A DNA stretch of 64,000 bases from Symbiodinium kawagutii (GCA_009767595.1 VSDK01004339.1:463257-527256), one strand, 5' to 3'. Numbered from the stretch's first letter, positions 1 to 11,126 are shown. Translations and numbers: made by a program. The notes: generated by a model not told the origin, from the letters alone.

Positions 1-284
1 ATGTTTTGAGAAACCCCCAGTTATGTGGTAGAAAGCTAGTTAGATCCAACATACCGGCCCTAACGGGTTGTTGCGCTGCCACATAAAGATAGTTGCATAC
101 TTAGATGTGGTAGAACGATAGTCTACTGAACTCGTGGCACCAATCAATACACTGGCATGCACTGGCAGAAGTTTGAGTATTTGCTACATTTGCAAATGAA
201 CTTCATTCGGAAAATTGGGTGTCTACAGATCAATGTAATTTTTGCGTCCACAAATCCACTGCAAGCTTCAGGTCAAGACTGTAG
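1..284 (+). other. Intron upstream of the first visible R2 exon
   Basis: No coding signal seen. This should be intron of the R2 gene, because the exon at 285 starts with a split codon and the N-terminal half of R2 is missing. It ends in the acceptor CTGTAG at 279-284. Confidence 0.5.
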
Positions 285-315
285 TTTTGCTGAACGCATC
301 GTCGCCTTTGCAGCT
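285..315 (+). CDS. RNR2: R2 exon a ([10 protein letters not shown])
   Basis: A 31-bp exon after acceptor TGTAG. It starts with one base of a split codon and then reads [10 protein letters not shown], the block just before VEGIFFSGSF in R2 proteins. The donor is GT at 316 (GTTTCC). The next exon is 1.1 kb away. Confidence 0.85.
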
Positions 316-3300
316 GTTTCCCGGTTGTGGCATTGGAAGTTGGAAGCTGACCACTTATGAATACTGCTTTGCATTGCTTTGCCCGATCTTACGATGATCT
401 TCCCACTTGCTGTAGCAAGTAGTAAGCAACAATCATTAGCACGTCCTTTCAGCTGCGTTATGGCACGTGTTGCTTGACACTACGCCTTTTTAGTTGGATG
501 ATTTTCTGCATATCCATCAACCATTCAAACAGTTGACATTTGCAGTGAAGACAATGGAAATACTGGGTTGTGAGTACTGCACTGATGCATGCTTTCTTTT
601 AAATAGATTCCCTCAGACTTGCCTTTAAGATCCCTCAGTTGTTGCTGCGTCCGTGGTCCTGACATATGGTGATGAGACAGCGCCAGCCGAAGTGTTGGGC
701 GAAATTGATCTTCGGACAGTGGGAATGGGGAACAATGAGCATCCAATAGCTTTCTTGAATAGGGTCATGCGATATATCCCATAGCTTTCGTCAAGCAGTG
801 ACCCAAGTCTGTTATAACTTAAGGAGTTGCCGGTGCTGTGTAATCATGAGTCTCATGGTGGTCCGTGAGATGCAGGTATTAAGTATTGTATGTTTAGCCA
901 CATGCGTAGACAATACCCGGTTGACTGGACCCACCTCGAGATTTTACCCAAGTCCTTTTTGTTTGGATTAGACAATATGTACAGGCACCTTCCAGATTCA
1001 GTCCTTGAGAATGCCCCAAGACAAAACATGCAAACATCAGGCCTACTCAGTGGCCATTAACCAATTGGAAAGGATGTCTCACCCGGCCAAACTTATGTGC
1101 AGATTGGGTATCAGCTAATCTATCTATATGACACGTATCAATCAATGTCTCTATCAAGCTTGTATGTACTAGTAAGTATAAATATATATATACATTGACA
1201 TGCATTGCAATTGGGTTATATACATGTGTGTATGAATATCAAATATAAGAACACATGCACACCATACCATGCCACACCATACCATACCATCCCGGACATT
1301 CTGATACATGAGCACGTAAACAATCAAAAACCACGTAGACGATCGATCCCCCACTCTCGGCCACCAAGGTTGAAGGAATCTCAGATGTATAATTTCTAAA
1401 CTAATCTCAACCAACATTCAGCGTAATTCATTTAATCAGAATCTCTCACAAACCACCAAGGTTGAAGGAATCCTATTCAGCGGTTCCTTCTGCGCCATCT
1501 ACTGGTTGAAGAAGCGTGGGCTCATGCCCGGCTTGTGCTATTCCAATGAGCTCATCTCCCGAGATGAGGCCGGCGCACCATGGGGGCAACTCCGCCGAGG
1601 GCCCATACCGCCATCTCCGAATGTCGCTCTTCGAATCCACCATCACTTTATTCACATTTGAAATTGGTTGGGTTGTCTTGGGCTGTGCTGTTGGTACGTG
1701 CATACCGAACGACGAAACGGACTGCGTCACATGAATGACATTGTCACGTAGATTAGATACACATTAATGTTGAAATGCTTTCTTGGTTGGATCAGGGGCA
1801 GTTGTGAGACAGAGCCACTTCATGCATCGATGCGGATGGCAAAGATGTACTGCAGGTGGAGGATGATCAAAGGTCTGTTGCTGGCAATCCATCATTCTCC
1901 TGCCATTCCCACATCAGACAGGGAACCACACATTTCAAGCGCAACTTGCCAGGGTCTACATGCAGATTTTGCTTGCCTCATCTACAGCATGTTGCAGCAT
2001 CGACTACCAGACGATGTGGTCCATGCCATAATCAGGGGTGCAGTAGATGCTGAACGGAAGTTTATTTGTCACTTGGTGGCATGACTTCATCCAGCCTAGT
2101 TGGCAGTTTTGAACAATTCTTAGCCATTATCAACCATGATTCACCACGAGTCAACCATAGGTTGTTCAACAACCAACCAGTAGCTATTGATGGAAGCAAT
2201 CCCAGGTTTCACCAGCGACTTTATTCAGAATCTGCTTTGAACATGGCTCACTGAACAGCCCAAGGGTAGACTTGCATGCAATGGATAAACACCAGTCCTG
2301 GACAAATCCAATCTACAATGACTATGATATTGTGGCCATAGAAAGCTATGATATCCCTCTACTACTCAGCACTCAACACCGATTTTTTTACAAGTAGTTG
2401 ATTGTTCCTGATCGATGCATTTCGCTCCTGGCTAGCAACTACTGGCTAGCGTCTAGCAGTCCACCTGATACCATACGTTTCCATACGTCATAGATGTGGA
2501 TTTGTCCATGCGCAGTGTACAACACGAACCTTTGTGCATTGCCACATTCATGGGATCCCAGGGGACGCAACTGTGGGGCTGAACTGCGCTGCCCGCGCCA
2601 AGGCGATGCTTTGCCCTGCAACTTGCTGGGGATGAACTCTGCGTCCTGGCACTGAGAACAGTAGAAGTAGCAGTAGTAGTGGTGGTAGTAGAAGTAGTAG
2701 TAGGAGGAGTAGGAGGAGTAGTAGTGGTGGTAGTAGTAGAAGTAGTAGAAGTAGTAGGAGGAGGAGTAGGAGGAGTAGGAGGAGTAGGAGGAGTAGGAGG
2801 AGTAGGAGGAGTAGGAGGAGTAGGAGGAGTAGGAGGAGTAGGAGGAGTAGTAGTAGGAGGAGTAGGAGGAGGAGGAGGAGTAGGAGGAGTAGTAGAAGTA
2901 GATTGTTGTTGTTGTTGCTGGTGGTGGTGTGGTAGACATTGTAGTAGGTGATGGTAGTCAATGTACCATGTAGATTATGTCTATTTCCCATTTATATATC
3001 CTTTTACGATGCTGACTATAATATACACATATATTGTGATGCTGATATAGTGATGCTGATGTATACAACATTGGCTGATAAATGGCCTTTTACAGTATAT
3101 GATTTAATTACGCATCATGGCATTTAATGTGTGACAATCGATTACAACGATCATGCTAGAAGATCATGGGTGTCCACAAACAATGTTGTGATCGTTGCGT
3201 GAGGCACAGCTGTTCACTGTACCAATGTAGGATTCAAGTATGGGGTCAACTCAACATTGATACTGTACATTGACTCTCACATTGATACATAATGATGGCA

Positions 3301-4485
3301 CCAATGCAACCAATCGCCAAGTCCCCCGCGATTGATTGACATTTGAGCAGCCCAGGTACTCATGGCACAATACATCGAATTTGTGGCGGATCGCTTGCTG
3401 ATGTCGTTGAACCATCCCAAGATCTTTCACAAAACCAACCCTTTTGATTGGATGGAAATGATTTCCTTGCAGGGCAAGACCAATTTCTTCGAGAAACGTG
3501 TTTCTGAATACCAGAAATCCGGTGTCATGGCAGCGATGAACACCATCACTACGGCGAACAACACAGAGCAGGAGCAACACCATGTTTTTTGATGCTTGGA
3601 TGACTGGCTGTTGGTTGGGGAGGGAGAGATTTGGAGCCAAGGGTCACCATGTATCTTTTTAAAGGGGGAGCGATTTGGAGCTGCCAGAAGTATTCCAACC
3701 AAAATTGTAGACGATTTAATCACTGTTTCTTGCTTCCAAATGACGCATTATACATGCCCTAGTTGACGTGGATTGGATGCTTACCATGATTGACCGTGTC
3801 ATGGTGCTTGTGCTCTAAAGTGATTCAGTATCTAATAAGTTTCAGCTGCAGGACTTATGATATGACTGCCGTTTCCTATGGTAAAAGTGAACAGGGCAAT
3901 GCATGCTAGTGTGTGATGTTTCGTTTCGATGCAAGAACCATTGCCATTGTTGAGTGAACTGACAGCTGCAGCTACAGCCTCAGTTGCTCTAATTGAAGGA
4001 AAAGAAGTCATTGAGCTGAGTAGGGGATGTATGTTGACGACCATCCCATTATCAACGGGTTTATGGCTGTGTGCAGAAATGATGATACCCCGAAAACGAG
4101 TTCGAAAGTTCCCTTGTGGCGAAATCCGCGGGTACAGGGAGATCCATAGCAACCCAGCCCATCGATTTTTACTGAGCTGGTCATGTACTGACCTCGACCT
4201 CACTCCTGTGTGCGCATTCACTCGGACTGCATGAGGGCCCAGGTATCCCCAGGGGATCCGTCCGTTCGACATGCCAAACTGACAGTCGACATGCCAAATG
4301 GGGCCGTTCGACATGCCAAAAGTGGCCGTTCGACAGCCAAAAGTGCCGTTCGACGTGCCAAAGCGGACGTTCGCGATATAAAGGTTTATATTTCGAAAGT
4401 CTCTTTATATTTCCTGGGTTCGTTTTGGCATGTCGGCGGGGCCCGTCCCGCTGGCCCCAGCTCAGGCCTAGATGCAGATTTCTGA
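285..4485 (+). CDS. RNR2: Ribonucleoside-diphosphate reductase small subunit (R2), 3' half, six exons
   Basis: R2 carries the di-iron/tyrosyl radical centre that lets ribonucleotide reductase turn NDPs into dNDPs in the cytosol or nucleus. Six exons read in order: 285-315, 1461-1568, 1953-2067, 2603-2640, 3356-3590, 4466-4485. They give [113 protein letters not shown]. These match conserved R2 blocks in order, including three iron ligands: E of VEG, E of RDE and H of GLH. All phases agree. Donors are GT, GC, GT, GC and GA; all acceptors are AG. The N-terminal exons with the radical tyrosine lie upstream of the window. The homology is certain; exact junctions are inferred from phase and family alignment recalled without tools. 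Confidence 0.93.
316..1460 (+). other. R2 intron between exons a and b
   Basis: A GT-AG intron of 1145 bp. Positions 1361-1380 hold an exact copy of the 20 bases spanning the true acceptor (1453-1472). A short CCATAC-type repeat lies at about 1262-1292 and TA-rich sequence at 1180-1200. Confidence 0.7.
1461..1568 (+). CDS. RNR2: R2 exon b ([10 protein letters not shown]...SRDE)
   Basis: A 108-bp exon, phase 0 at both ends. It reads [20 protein letters not shown] then [16 protein letters not shown]. It contains two of the R2 iron-ligand glutamates (VEG and RDE). The acceptor is CCAAG at 1456-1460. The following bases are GC (1569), a GC donor of the type known in dinoflagellates. Confidence 0.93.
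1953..2067 (+). CDS. RNR2: R2 exon c ([11 protein letters not shown]...)
   Basis: Reads [20 protein letters not shown], then [18 protein letters not shown] plus one base of a Cys codon. It carries the iron-ligand histidine of GLH. The acceptor is TTGCCAG. The GT donor at 2068 (GTCACTT) is chosen because T + GC from the next exon restores the expected FIC-DALPC. The frame itself stays open to 2084. Confidence 0.9.
2603..2640 (+). CDS. RNR2: R2 exon d ([12 protein letters not shown])
   Basis: A 38-bp micro-exon after acceptor CCAAG. It reads (C)[12 protein letters not shown], the ALPxxLIGMN block of R2. The donor would be GC at 2641 (GCGTCC). It is too short for ORF finding and was found by looking for the missing block between exons c and e. 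Confidence 0.85.
2641..3355 (+). other. R2 intron between exons d and e
   Basis: A GC-AG intron of 715 bp, a third of which is the GTA/GGA triplet array at 2666-2905. The remainder is AT-rich with repeated GTGATGCTGAT-like words at 3030-3060. The acceptor is CCCAG at 3351-3355. Confidence 0.6.
2666..2905. repeat. GTA/GGA trinucleotide array
   Basis: A triplet array of GTAGTA and GGAGGAGTA units, cleanest at 2755-2880. It lies inside an R2 intron. Its open frames (poly-Gly/Val on +, poly-Leu and poly-Ser/Tyr on -) are artefacts. Confidence 0.95.
3356..3590 (+). CDS. RNR2: R2 exon e ([14 protein letters not shown]...HHVF)
   Basis: A 235-bp exon. It reads [38 protein letters not shown] and [15 protein letters not shown], and ends EQEQHHVF plus one base. 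Taken alone it runs into TGA at 3590-3592 and would lack the R2 tail. With the GA of that TGA used as a 5' splice site, it joins the exon at 4466 and gains CLDADF. Confidence 0.92.
4263..4374. repeat. ~21-bp minisatellite, GTTCGACATGCCAAA core
   Basis: About five degenerate copies of CGTTCGACATGCCAAAAGTG lie in the last R2 intron. The unit is near 21 bp, so the - strand stays open as a WHVERP-like seven-residue repeat. An inverted partial copy (TTTTGGCATGTCGGCG) follows at about 4424. Confidence 0.85.
4466..4485 (+). CDS. RNR2: R2 terminal exon f (LDADF stop)
   Basis: After acceptor CTCAG (4461-4465) the sequence reads GC-CTA-GAT-GCA-GAT-TTC-TGA. Joined to the final T of exon e this gives C-L-D-A-D-F-stop. 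The acidic tail ending in F is the conserved R1-docking peptide of R2 (animal R2 ends in LDADF). The phase fits exactly. Confidence 0.8.
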
Positions 4486-5487
4486 GCCGCTGGAAGTCTG
4501 GAATTTGGGGCAAGGAGTCGGGCATCCAAACTCAGTTGGTAGCGCTTCCATGGAGATTTTGCATGGATGTTGCCACCGGTTTGGTCGGGATCATCAGTAA
4601 GGAGCTTATGAACCAACCAACCTAGGACAGCACAGGATATGCCTCACAGCTCGCATGCTTTCAGCTGTTTGCCATGGTTTCATCAGCTTTTCGATCTCTG
4701 GGAATTTGATGCAGCAACACCAGGCCATGTTTTTTCTGGTCCTTTTGGTTGGGAACGACCAACAACAAACAATCATCACAGGAAACAACATGAAGCAACC
4801 CACAATGGTAGAAAATGGAGACCATATATTTTCAACTGTACATTCCCTTTTTTCAGAAATGCGCATGATTTCCTATCGTCTTCAATCATCAATGACTCAT
4901 TGGCCATCATTGGCCATCATTACCTATGATTAGAACATCTTTGCAACTATCAATCATTGCAGTTCCATATGCCGTCTGACTCTTCCCATTTCTTCCCCAT
5001 GGTGGGGGATAGCTCACTGTTTCCGGCGGGCAAGCTGCCGTGAGACGCTGCTTTATTTTGCGCGAGATGACGGTGCGATCTGATGCTTCAAAGCCCGCTT
5101 GTTTCCTAGTTGATCAAATGGTTGGTTGACTTATGTTTTTCATAGAGGTTGAAACCACAAACCCGATTAATTAACCGCTATCAACCTTTTTGTTACCATC
5201 ATGTCGATGTGAGTATTGATTTTGATGATGATTTATGGTGAACCATTGTTACTTGTATCAACGATAATTTTCATTTTGTCACTGCTTTTGCAGATACAGT
5301 CAGGACAGATGGGGAAACCCAAAGTTTCAATCTCATTTTTCTGACAAGTTGGTGCTGTAGACATCTTGACTGATTCACTTTCATTGCTTCACTCTTTACC
5401 ACCCCTTTGAACAGAGCATTCACTGATAAATTCTTAGTTGTGCAAGGCGGTCATTGATACAACATTTGATCTTGCCGTTCTGTACAG

Positions 5488-5561
5488 CAAATTTTCGGCC
5501 TTCGCGGACATCAGCCGATGAAGAAAGACTTGTGGGTCAACAATCTGCACAAGCTGCCAAG
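5488..5561 (+). CDS. Candidate exon, unrecognised protein
   Basis: A GC-rich island between acceptor CTGTACAG and donor AAG|GTGTCT. The phase-0 frame reads QIFGLRGHQPMKKDLWVNNL then HKLP. A second frame is also open. No family recognised. Confidence 0.4.
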
Positions 5562-5898
5562 GTGTCTCCCACAGCCTCCCAATCATCGAAGTTTTTCTCT
5601 CTAAGGCATGAGCACATCACATAAATAGGACAAGCAGTTTGGTTTTATGATGTTTTATGTTCAATCATGATGGGCATTTTTTAGTTGGCAGTAGCTACTG
5701 GTTAATAGTGAACCATATGGCAGGATGGTCAAAGATATTTAAAGAGGGTTGATGATGGTTCACTATTATCTTTAACTAGTGATTTAGATACCATTGTAAC
5801 CACATTAATTAAGATTGATGATGGTTCACCACATTTAATGGTAGTGAACCATATGGCTTGCTAATCATCTTATCAGCTGCGCTGCTTTTTCGTGGCAG

Positions 5899-5985
5899 CT
5901 GCCCGCTCGTCATGGACGAATAACCGCCGGTGCAGTCATGCTGCCATCCTCGGAGATGGTCGCCCGAATTGTGCCATCGTTGATG
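5899..5985 (+). CDS. Candidate exon, unrecognised protein
   Basis: A GC island after acceptor TTCGTGGCAG. It reads LPARHGRITAGAVMLPSSEM then VARIVPSLM. The end is uncertain (possible donor GTTTGA near 5986). No family recognised. Confidence 0.35.
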
Positions 5986-6364
5986 GGTTTGAATCGTTAT
6001 CTTGTACTGTACTTGGTATATGCTGAGATCAACTTATATTGAATCACATTGGTCACATTACTGTAGATATTTGAAAATATTGATAGTACCTAGTATGTAT
6101 GTGATCATTGATTGCTATCATCTATGATCGATCTTAAAGATTATCAACCATTTGAACATCAACCATCCTTCTCACCCCTCAACCATACAATTTGCCACAT
6201 TATCAACCATGCTATCTGCCACATCATTAACCATACTACCAACCATCATCAATAATTTCCAGCCATGTCAAAATCACCATCCTTCTCAACCCTTATAACC
6301 ATTCTATGAATATCAATTAACCATACTATTAGCCATCATTAACCATTTCCAACCAGCTGGTTAT

Positions 6365-6535
6365 GGGCAGCACCATCCCCAAGCCACCAACCGGGGCCAC
6401 GGATGCGAGGCGGCAAAGGCCCGAAACCGCGACGACCGAAGGAAGCGAAGGAAGCGAAGGAGGCGAAGGAGGAGGCCGCTGTGGTCAGGCGCGGAATCGG
6501 CGATGGCGGTGGTTTTCAGCAACGCTTGGAGGGTT
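6365..6535 (+). CDS. Candidate exon, Lys/Glu/Ala-rich
   Basis: A GC-rich island between AACCA-rich sequence upstream and TGGTT-rich sequence downstream. All three frames are open. The likeliest reads KGPKPRRPKEAKEAKEAKEE, a charged low-complexity stretch. The frame and ends are not settled. Confidence 0.35.
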
Positions 6536-7159
6536 AGATCGGATCATGGTTGAACTAATGGTTGACCAATGGTCAAGTAATGAATATATTTATGGATGTT
6601 AATGAATCAGATTAGGTACATGGTGAACTAATGGTAAATGGTCAATGATAGGAGATGGCAACCAACAATGATAGGGGATATACCAGGATATATCACTTGT
6701 ATCTCATGGTAAATGGATGTAAATGGATGGTTAAGTAATGGTAAACTAATGGTTATATAACCAGCAATAACAAGGATGGTTTATAGATGGTTAATCGTTG
6801 TAAATTGCAGGATGGTTAAGGATTGGTTAGTGATTAGACCAGCTTCTGAACATCTACTAGGTTTATGGATGGTGAATCCAACAGTTTATATTGGCAAAGG
6901 ATCATGGTTGCATAACCAGTCAGATGCGTTTAGCTGGAAAACCGATAACCAAGTCGATTCGATGTGTCAGAAATGCATCCACTCGATGATCATGAAATGA
7001 TTAGACAGCCAAGACTTGTGTTTCTTTATCGATGATTCGTGCAATTAAAAGTGTCATTAACGGTTATGATGATTAGATCGATAAAGATAAAAGCATCATT
7101 GAGGAAAATCATCGATCAAACATCATTAAAAGCATCATTTTCTTTCAGTTGGTTCCCAG

Positions 7160-7276
7160 GAGATGCTTTCCCATGCTTTCTCACATCGCTGGAGCTTGCC
7201 GGGGGTACCCACGATGGATCGAGCTGTGGGGCTTCAAGTTGCAATGGGTGGCTTGCGCTATGTGTTTTCCCACCTC
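7160..7276 (+). CDS. Candidate exon, unrecognised protein
   Basis: After a strong acceptor (TTTTCTTTCAG then TTCCCAG) one frame reads EMLSHAFSHRWSLPGVPTMD, RAVGLQVAMGGLRYVFSHLE. Other frames also stay open, so the frame is chosen on composition only. The 3' end is uncertain; the frame continues to about 7340. Confidence 0.35.
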
Positions 7277-8110
7277 GAAGATATACATCCATGCTGTTCA
7301 CCATACAGGACCAGCCATACCTCTCATTACCCAAAGTTCTGATTACATGCTTGTTGTTGCACAGCTTGGCCTCAGTTTCTTGAGACACACCATGGAACAC
7401 ATGGCTTGCTTCTTTGAGTTCGTATGCGCAGAAAGGGCTACCTATACCTGTCTTACGTCACGCTTTTGGTGAGTTCCAGTCTTAACGGCACATCATTTTT
7501 ACAACGGTGGTGTGGGTTGCACCAACTACAGCAGAGGCTTCTGTGAAGCATTTCTGCACTTTGACCACATGTTGAAGGAACATTTCTTATCCGCAAGTTT
7601 GACTCTACGCATCCCTTGATGCAAAAACGGAGATTCAAGTTGCGGACTCCTTATTTGAGATCAACAGAGTCGATCCCAAAAGACTTCGTGTTGTATAAGC
7701 AGCACTGAACCAGGAGGAGGACACTCCCACGCTCATCAGATGTGATGACTATGCTTGAAACCTGAAGCTGCCAGGTAGGGGCAATTCCAATCACTATAGT
7801 ATAATATAGATTAGATTGGTATTTTATTTAGAGCAATAAATTTGTATATACATAAATAGATAAATGAATATATATATATATAGATATATGTATATAGATT
7901 AATATTTCACATTCCATGTGATCAAGACAAAACTCATCACATCTCATCACTATGACAACTGGCTTTGGATCTTTGGTGTCCTGGTGTCAACCAATGGGGT
8001 GCACAGGCGCCCAAAGCCTGAGCCAGTTGCCTGGCAGCGGAGGTGGTGGCCATCTTCCGTTGCAATGCGTTGTGTTGCTGCAAATGTAGGAGATTATGGT
8101 GCTGAAGAAT

Positions 8111-8245
8111 AGGGATTATAGTGGTTAAGAATATGGGGATTATAGTGGTTAAGAATAGGGGTTATAGTGGTTAAGAATAGGGATTATAGTGGTTTTAATG
8201 ATTTTATAGGAGATTATAACCAGCATATCTTGTGTTCTTATAGGA
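8111..8245. repeat. ~22-bp minisatellite GGGATTATAGTGGTTAAGAAT
   Basis: About four to five imperfect copies of a GGATTATAGTGGTTAAGAATA-like unit, fading at the 3' end. Confidence 0.85.
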
Positions 8246-8334
8246 GATTATAGTGGTCAAGGGAATCATGAATAGATACAGTCCTGTTTCTCAAAATAGA
8301 ACGCATATTATTTTTGTTACTCATGTAGTCATGT

Positions 8335-8440
8335 GGGTGGTTTCTTTAAATAGGGGACCTCCAAATCATCCCATATTAATTAATTATTCTTTATTAATAA
8401 ACAAACCATTTTGGGGGGTCCCTTATTTCAAGAAACCACC
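8335..8440. mobile_element. Family A inverted-repeat element (copy 1)
   Basis: Begins GGGTGGTTTCTTTAAATAGG and ends TTATTTCAAGAAACCACC. The flanks ATGT/ATAT resemble a 4-bp target duplication with one mismatch. Confidence 0.8.
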
Positions 8441-8691
8441 ATATACGCTGTTTGTTTAGGATATTACAGTGGTTGACAATGAGGGATCATCGGCAATAGC
8501 GGTTAAACATATACTGAAATAAAGTCATATGTGTCAAGTTAGTTATGTATATAATAAACATGTATGTTTTTCAAATTTATACACACAGATATATCAGTTA
8601 TATATTTGATATGAATCAGATGATTGATCAACCAGTCATCTCACATCCCATAAAACTACATTGGTCGTTGGTGAATCACCTTGACATCGAG

Positions 8692-8800
8692 CCACCCTGC
8701 CAACGACCAGGGGGCGCCCCAGGGGGTGCCCCATGCCGTGCGCCGCTCTGAGGCACAGAGCACGTTACCCCAATCTCAGCCACTGCCAACGGCCAGGGAG
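8692..8800 (+). CDS. Candidate exon, Pro/Gln-rich
   Basis: GC-rich with a strongly GC-biased third position in the frame SSHPANDQGAPQGVPHAVRR, SEAQSTLPQSQPLPTARE. It ends at a consensus donor GAG|GTGAGC at 8801. The 5' end is approximate. The protein is unrecognised. Confidence 0.5.
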
Positions 8801-8844
8801 GTGAGCGACGTGCAGACTCTGGCGGTTTGAAGTGAATGAATAAT

Positions 8845-9010
8845 GATGAGTTTATGTTTAGATATATATCTATATATATATATTTTTTGTTTAGATATAG
8901 AGATGAATTTATGGATTTATAGATAGATACAGATATAATATAGATATAGATATATAGATTCAGATGTAGATATAGATACATACGGATATAGATATAGATA
9001 TAGATGTAAA
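8845..9010. repeat. TA/GATA-rich simple sequence
   Basis: TATATA and ATAGATATAGATA runs. No gene signal. Confidence 0.8.
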
Positions 9011-9923
9011 CTATAGTCTACATAGCAGCAGAAATATGTAATATTTTGATGTATTAATTATACATCTTGTTGATCAAATTTATTTCGATTTGGAACACAT
9101 AGAAACGGACAAATACAACTAAGTACAAGGTGCAGAGTGGGTATAACAATGATTTGAAAAAAGATGAACATAATCAGTAGATTTACCCTGGCCAAGCTAA
9201 AGGAATTGATGAAGACATCATTCACACACCCCTCTAATCATGCTCGCAGCATGGACCACGCAGAATGGATCATTCATGCCATGCATTTGAATGTTAGCCG
9301 TCACACTGCAGTTCAGCTGTTCAGCTGGGTTCCATTTGAACGTTTGAAACCGCAGGATCAACGAGCAGTCACATTTTGCAGCCTGCAAAAGCCAGTGGAA
9401 CATCCAGTCCTGAACATGCAATTTTGTTGGGCTATAGGAAGGGATAAGGACCCCATCATATCGTAGCGTACCTTCTTAAAGACCGCTTCAGCCAAACATG
9501 CTTCATTGTTGTGCTACTGACAAGACAGCTGGATATTTCACACCTGACAGTAGGACCTGACATGATCCTTTCCACAGCCCATGTCAGGCAGCCAAAGCAG
9601 GCAATCCCGCGTGCTGCCTTTCTGGAAAGTTTATGTGTAATTCCTTCCTCGGCATGTCCGTGGTTGAGCATGGTTGATTACAAGATATTACAAGCTCTCT
9701 TCATTCAGTCCTAATAACTCATGCAGTCCTATGGACAGCAACTCATTGTGGGGATGGGCTGGAGGATGCAATGGTTTCTTTGTACGAGTCTTCGCCAAAC
9801 ACCAGCCGTCTATGCATGATTTGTATTTACGAATTAAGCACGATGGCGGCAGCACAAAACTGACAGTTCTCAAATATCAAAGCCACATTTGAAAGATTTT
9901 TCGTACATTTCCTGCTCAAATGG
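9011..9923. other. No supported gene
   Basis: Short open frames occur (for example 9164-9466) but without clear splice sites or GC-rich third positions. I see no recognisable product. Confidence 0.4.
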
Positions 9924-10184
9924 TTGATGATGGTTTCCATTTCCTGGGCTTCTGGTGGCAACATACAATGCATCATGGGCAATGATGACAACCAGATGCT
10001 GGGGTCGGCAGGAGATGCTGCTGAGCCTCCTGAGTTGGGGGCTCAGTGGTTACCAGGCGCTACCATGCGATATGAAGCCCTGATGGCTGGAGGTCAGTCC
10101 CTGGTAGCCAGGGACAAGCTACCCATGGCAGACGACCTGTGTCCCGATGCCCTCCCCATGAAGATTCCCAGGAACAAGCCATAG
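9924..10184 (+). CDS. Candidate exon or small ORF, unrecognised protein
   Basis: An open frame from ATG to TAG. The convincing part starts near 9977: NDDNQMLGSAGDAAEPPELG, AQWLPGATMRYEALMAGGQS, LVARDKLPMADDLCPDALPM, KIPRNKP. It is moderately GC-biased at third positions. It may be a terminal exon whose 5' end is inside the stated start. Confidence 0.5.
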   Translation: MMMVSISWASGGNIQCIMGNDDNQMLGSAGDAAEPPELGAQWLPGATMRYEALMAGGQSLVARDKLPMADDLCPDALPMKIPRNKP

Positions 10185-10280
10185 AGTTGTAGTCCCTCCA
10201 GCAGTGAACGGTGCCTGGGAAACACCGCCGCCAAGCTTGCTGCCATAGCTTTGTTGATGAAGAACCACCGACAAGGCATA

Positions 10281-10390
10281 CCCTCCGGTAAACTAACATG
10301 GCAATGGAGAATCCACCATTTATAGGTGTTTTCCCAGGGTTTCCTTAAAATAATGGTGATTTCCCATTGCCATGTCAGTTTAGCGGAGGG
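10281..10390. mobile_element. Family D inverted-repeat element (copy 1)
   Basis: Begins CCCTCCGGTAAACTAACATG and ends in its near inverse, CATGTCAGTTTAGCGGAGGG, bounded on both sides by TA. A TA duplication is typical of Tc1/mariner-type non-autonomous elements. Confidence 0.85.
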
Positions 10391-10911
10391 TAAGCACATT
10401 AGAGGGTACAAGAGTCATGATCAAATAGTAAGACCACTTTAGATCTCTGTGCTGGAACCCACCCCTGAATCTAAAATGATTCTACTTTGGTGGTGCCAAC
10501 TTTTTGGGAACTCCATTGTTTCGACCACATGGTCCGAAAGTTAGTGGGTTTTGTGGTTGTCGGGTACGCTAGTGTGGGAAAACCATCTAAATCCATCATG
10601 GAATTGGATAAACTCTACTTTTGGCTTGATCCTGGCCACCAAGACGCTTGGTAGGAACCACCAAAAACTGCGAAAGTTAGACTCCTTCTGTTAGACACGA
10701 GAGCCGAGAGCAGTGAGGGGTTGATCAGTTGAGTACTTCAACCATGGTGACTTTCTGTTGATCTGACTAGATGTGACTAGATCTAATCATAAAGAGGCCA
10801 TCACCTGACCCGAGATATCCTGAGATCCTAGGAAAACCATGGAAACCCCATGACTGCCGCGAATTCCACCAGCCAAGCCCTGAACAGCAAGTGTAGAACA
10901 GCATGGTATAT

Positions 10912-11013
10912 GGTGGTTTCTCAAAATAGGGGATCCCCAAATCATCCACTATTAACCATTTATAGTAATAAATCAGCCATTTTTGGGGCTCCCCTATGGC
11001 TTGAGAAACCACC
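10912..11013. mobile_element. Family A inverted-repeat element (copy 2)
   Basis: A 102-bp element GGTGGTTTCTCAAAATAGGG ... GGCTTGAGAAACCACC with an exact 4-bp duplication ATAT on both sides. Confidence 0.9.
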
Positions 11014-11028
11014 ATATGGTGTACCCCA

Positions 11029-11115
11029 GAACCGCCACGTGGTGGGGGGTAGGCTTTGTGGGAACAGGCACAGGCTCGGCTGCGACCATCCTCGCCGCTG
11101 TGCCACTGTGATTCG
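11029..11115 (+). CDS. Candidate exon between two family A elements
   Basis: A GC-rich island after acceptor TACCCCAG. One frame reads TATWWGVGFVGTGTGSAATI then LAAVPL, hydrophobic and possibly membrane-embedded. Another frame is Arg/Cys-rich, so the choice is weak. Confidence 0.3.
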
Positions 11116-11126
11116 GGTCCCCTTCT

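Noticed and set aside
2439..2991. Minus and plus frames rich in Leu, Ser/Tyr or Gly/Val
   Set aside because: They are translations of the GTA/GGA array inside an R2 intron.
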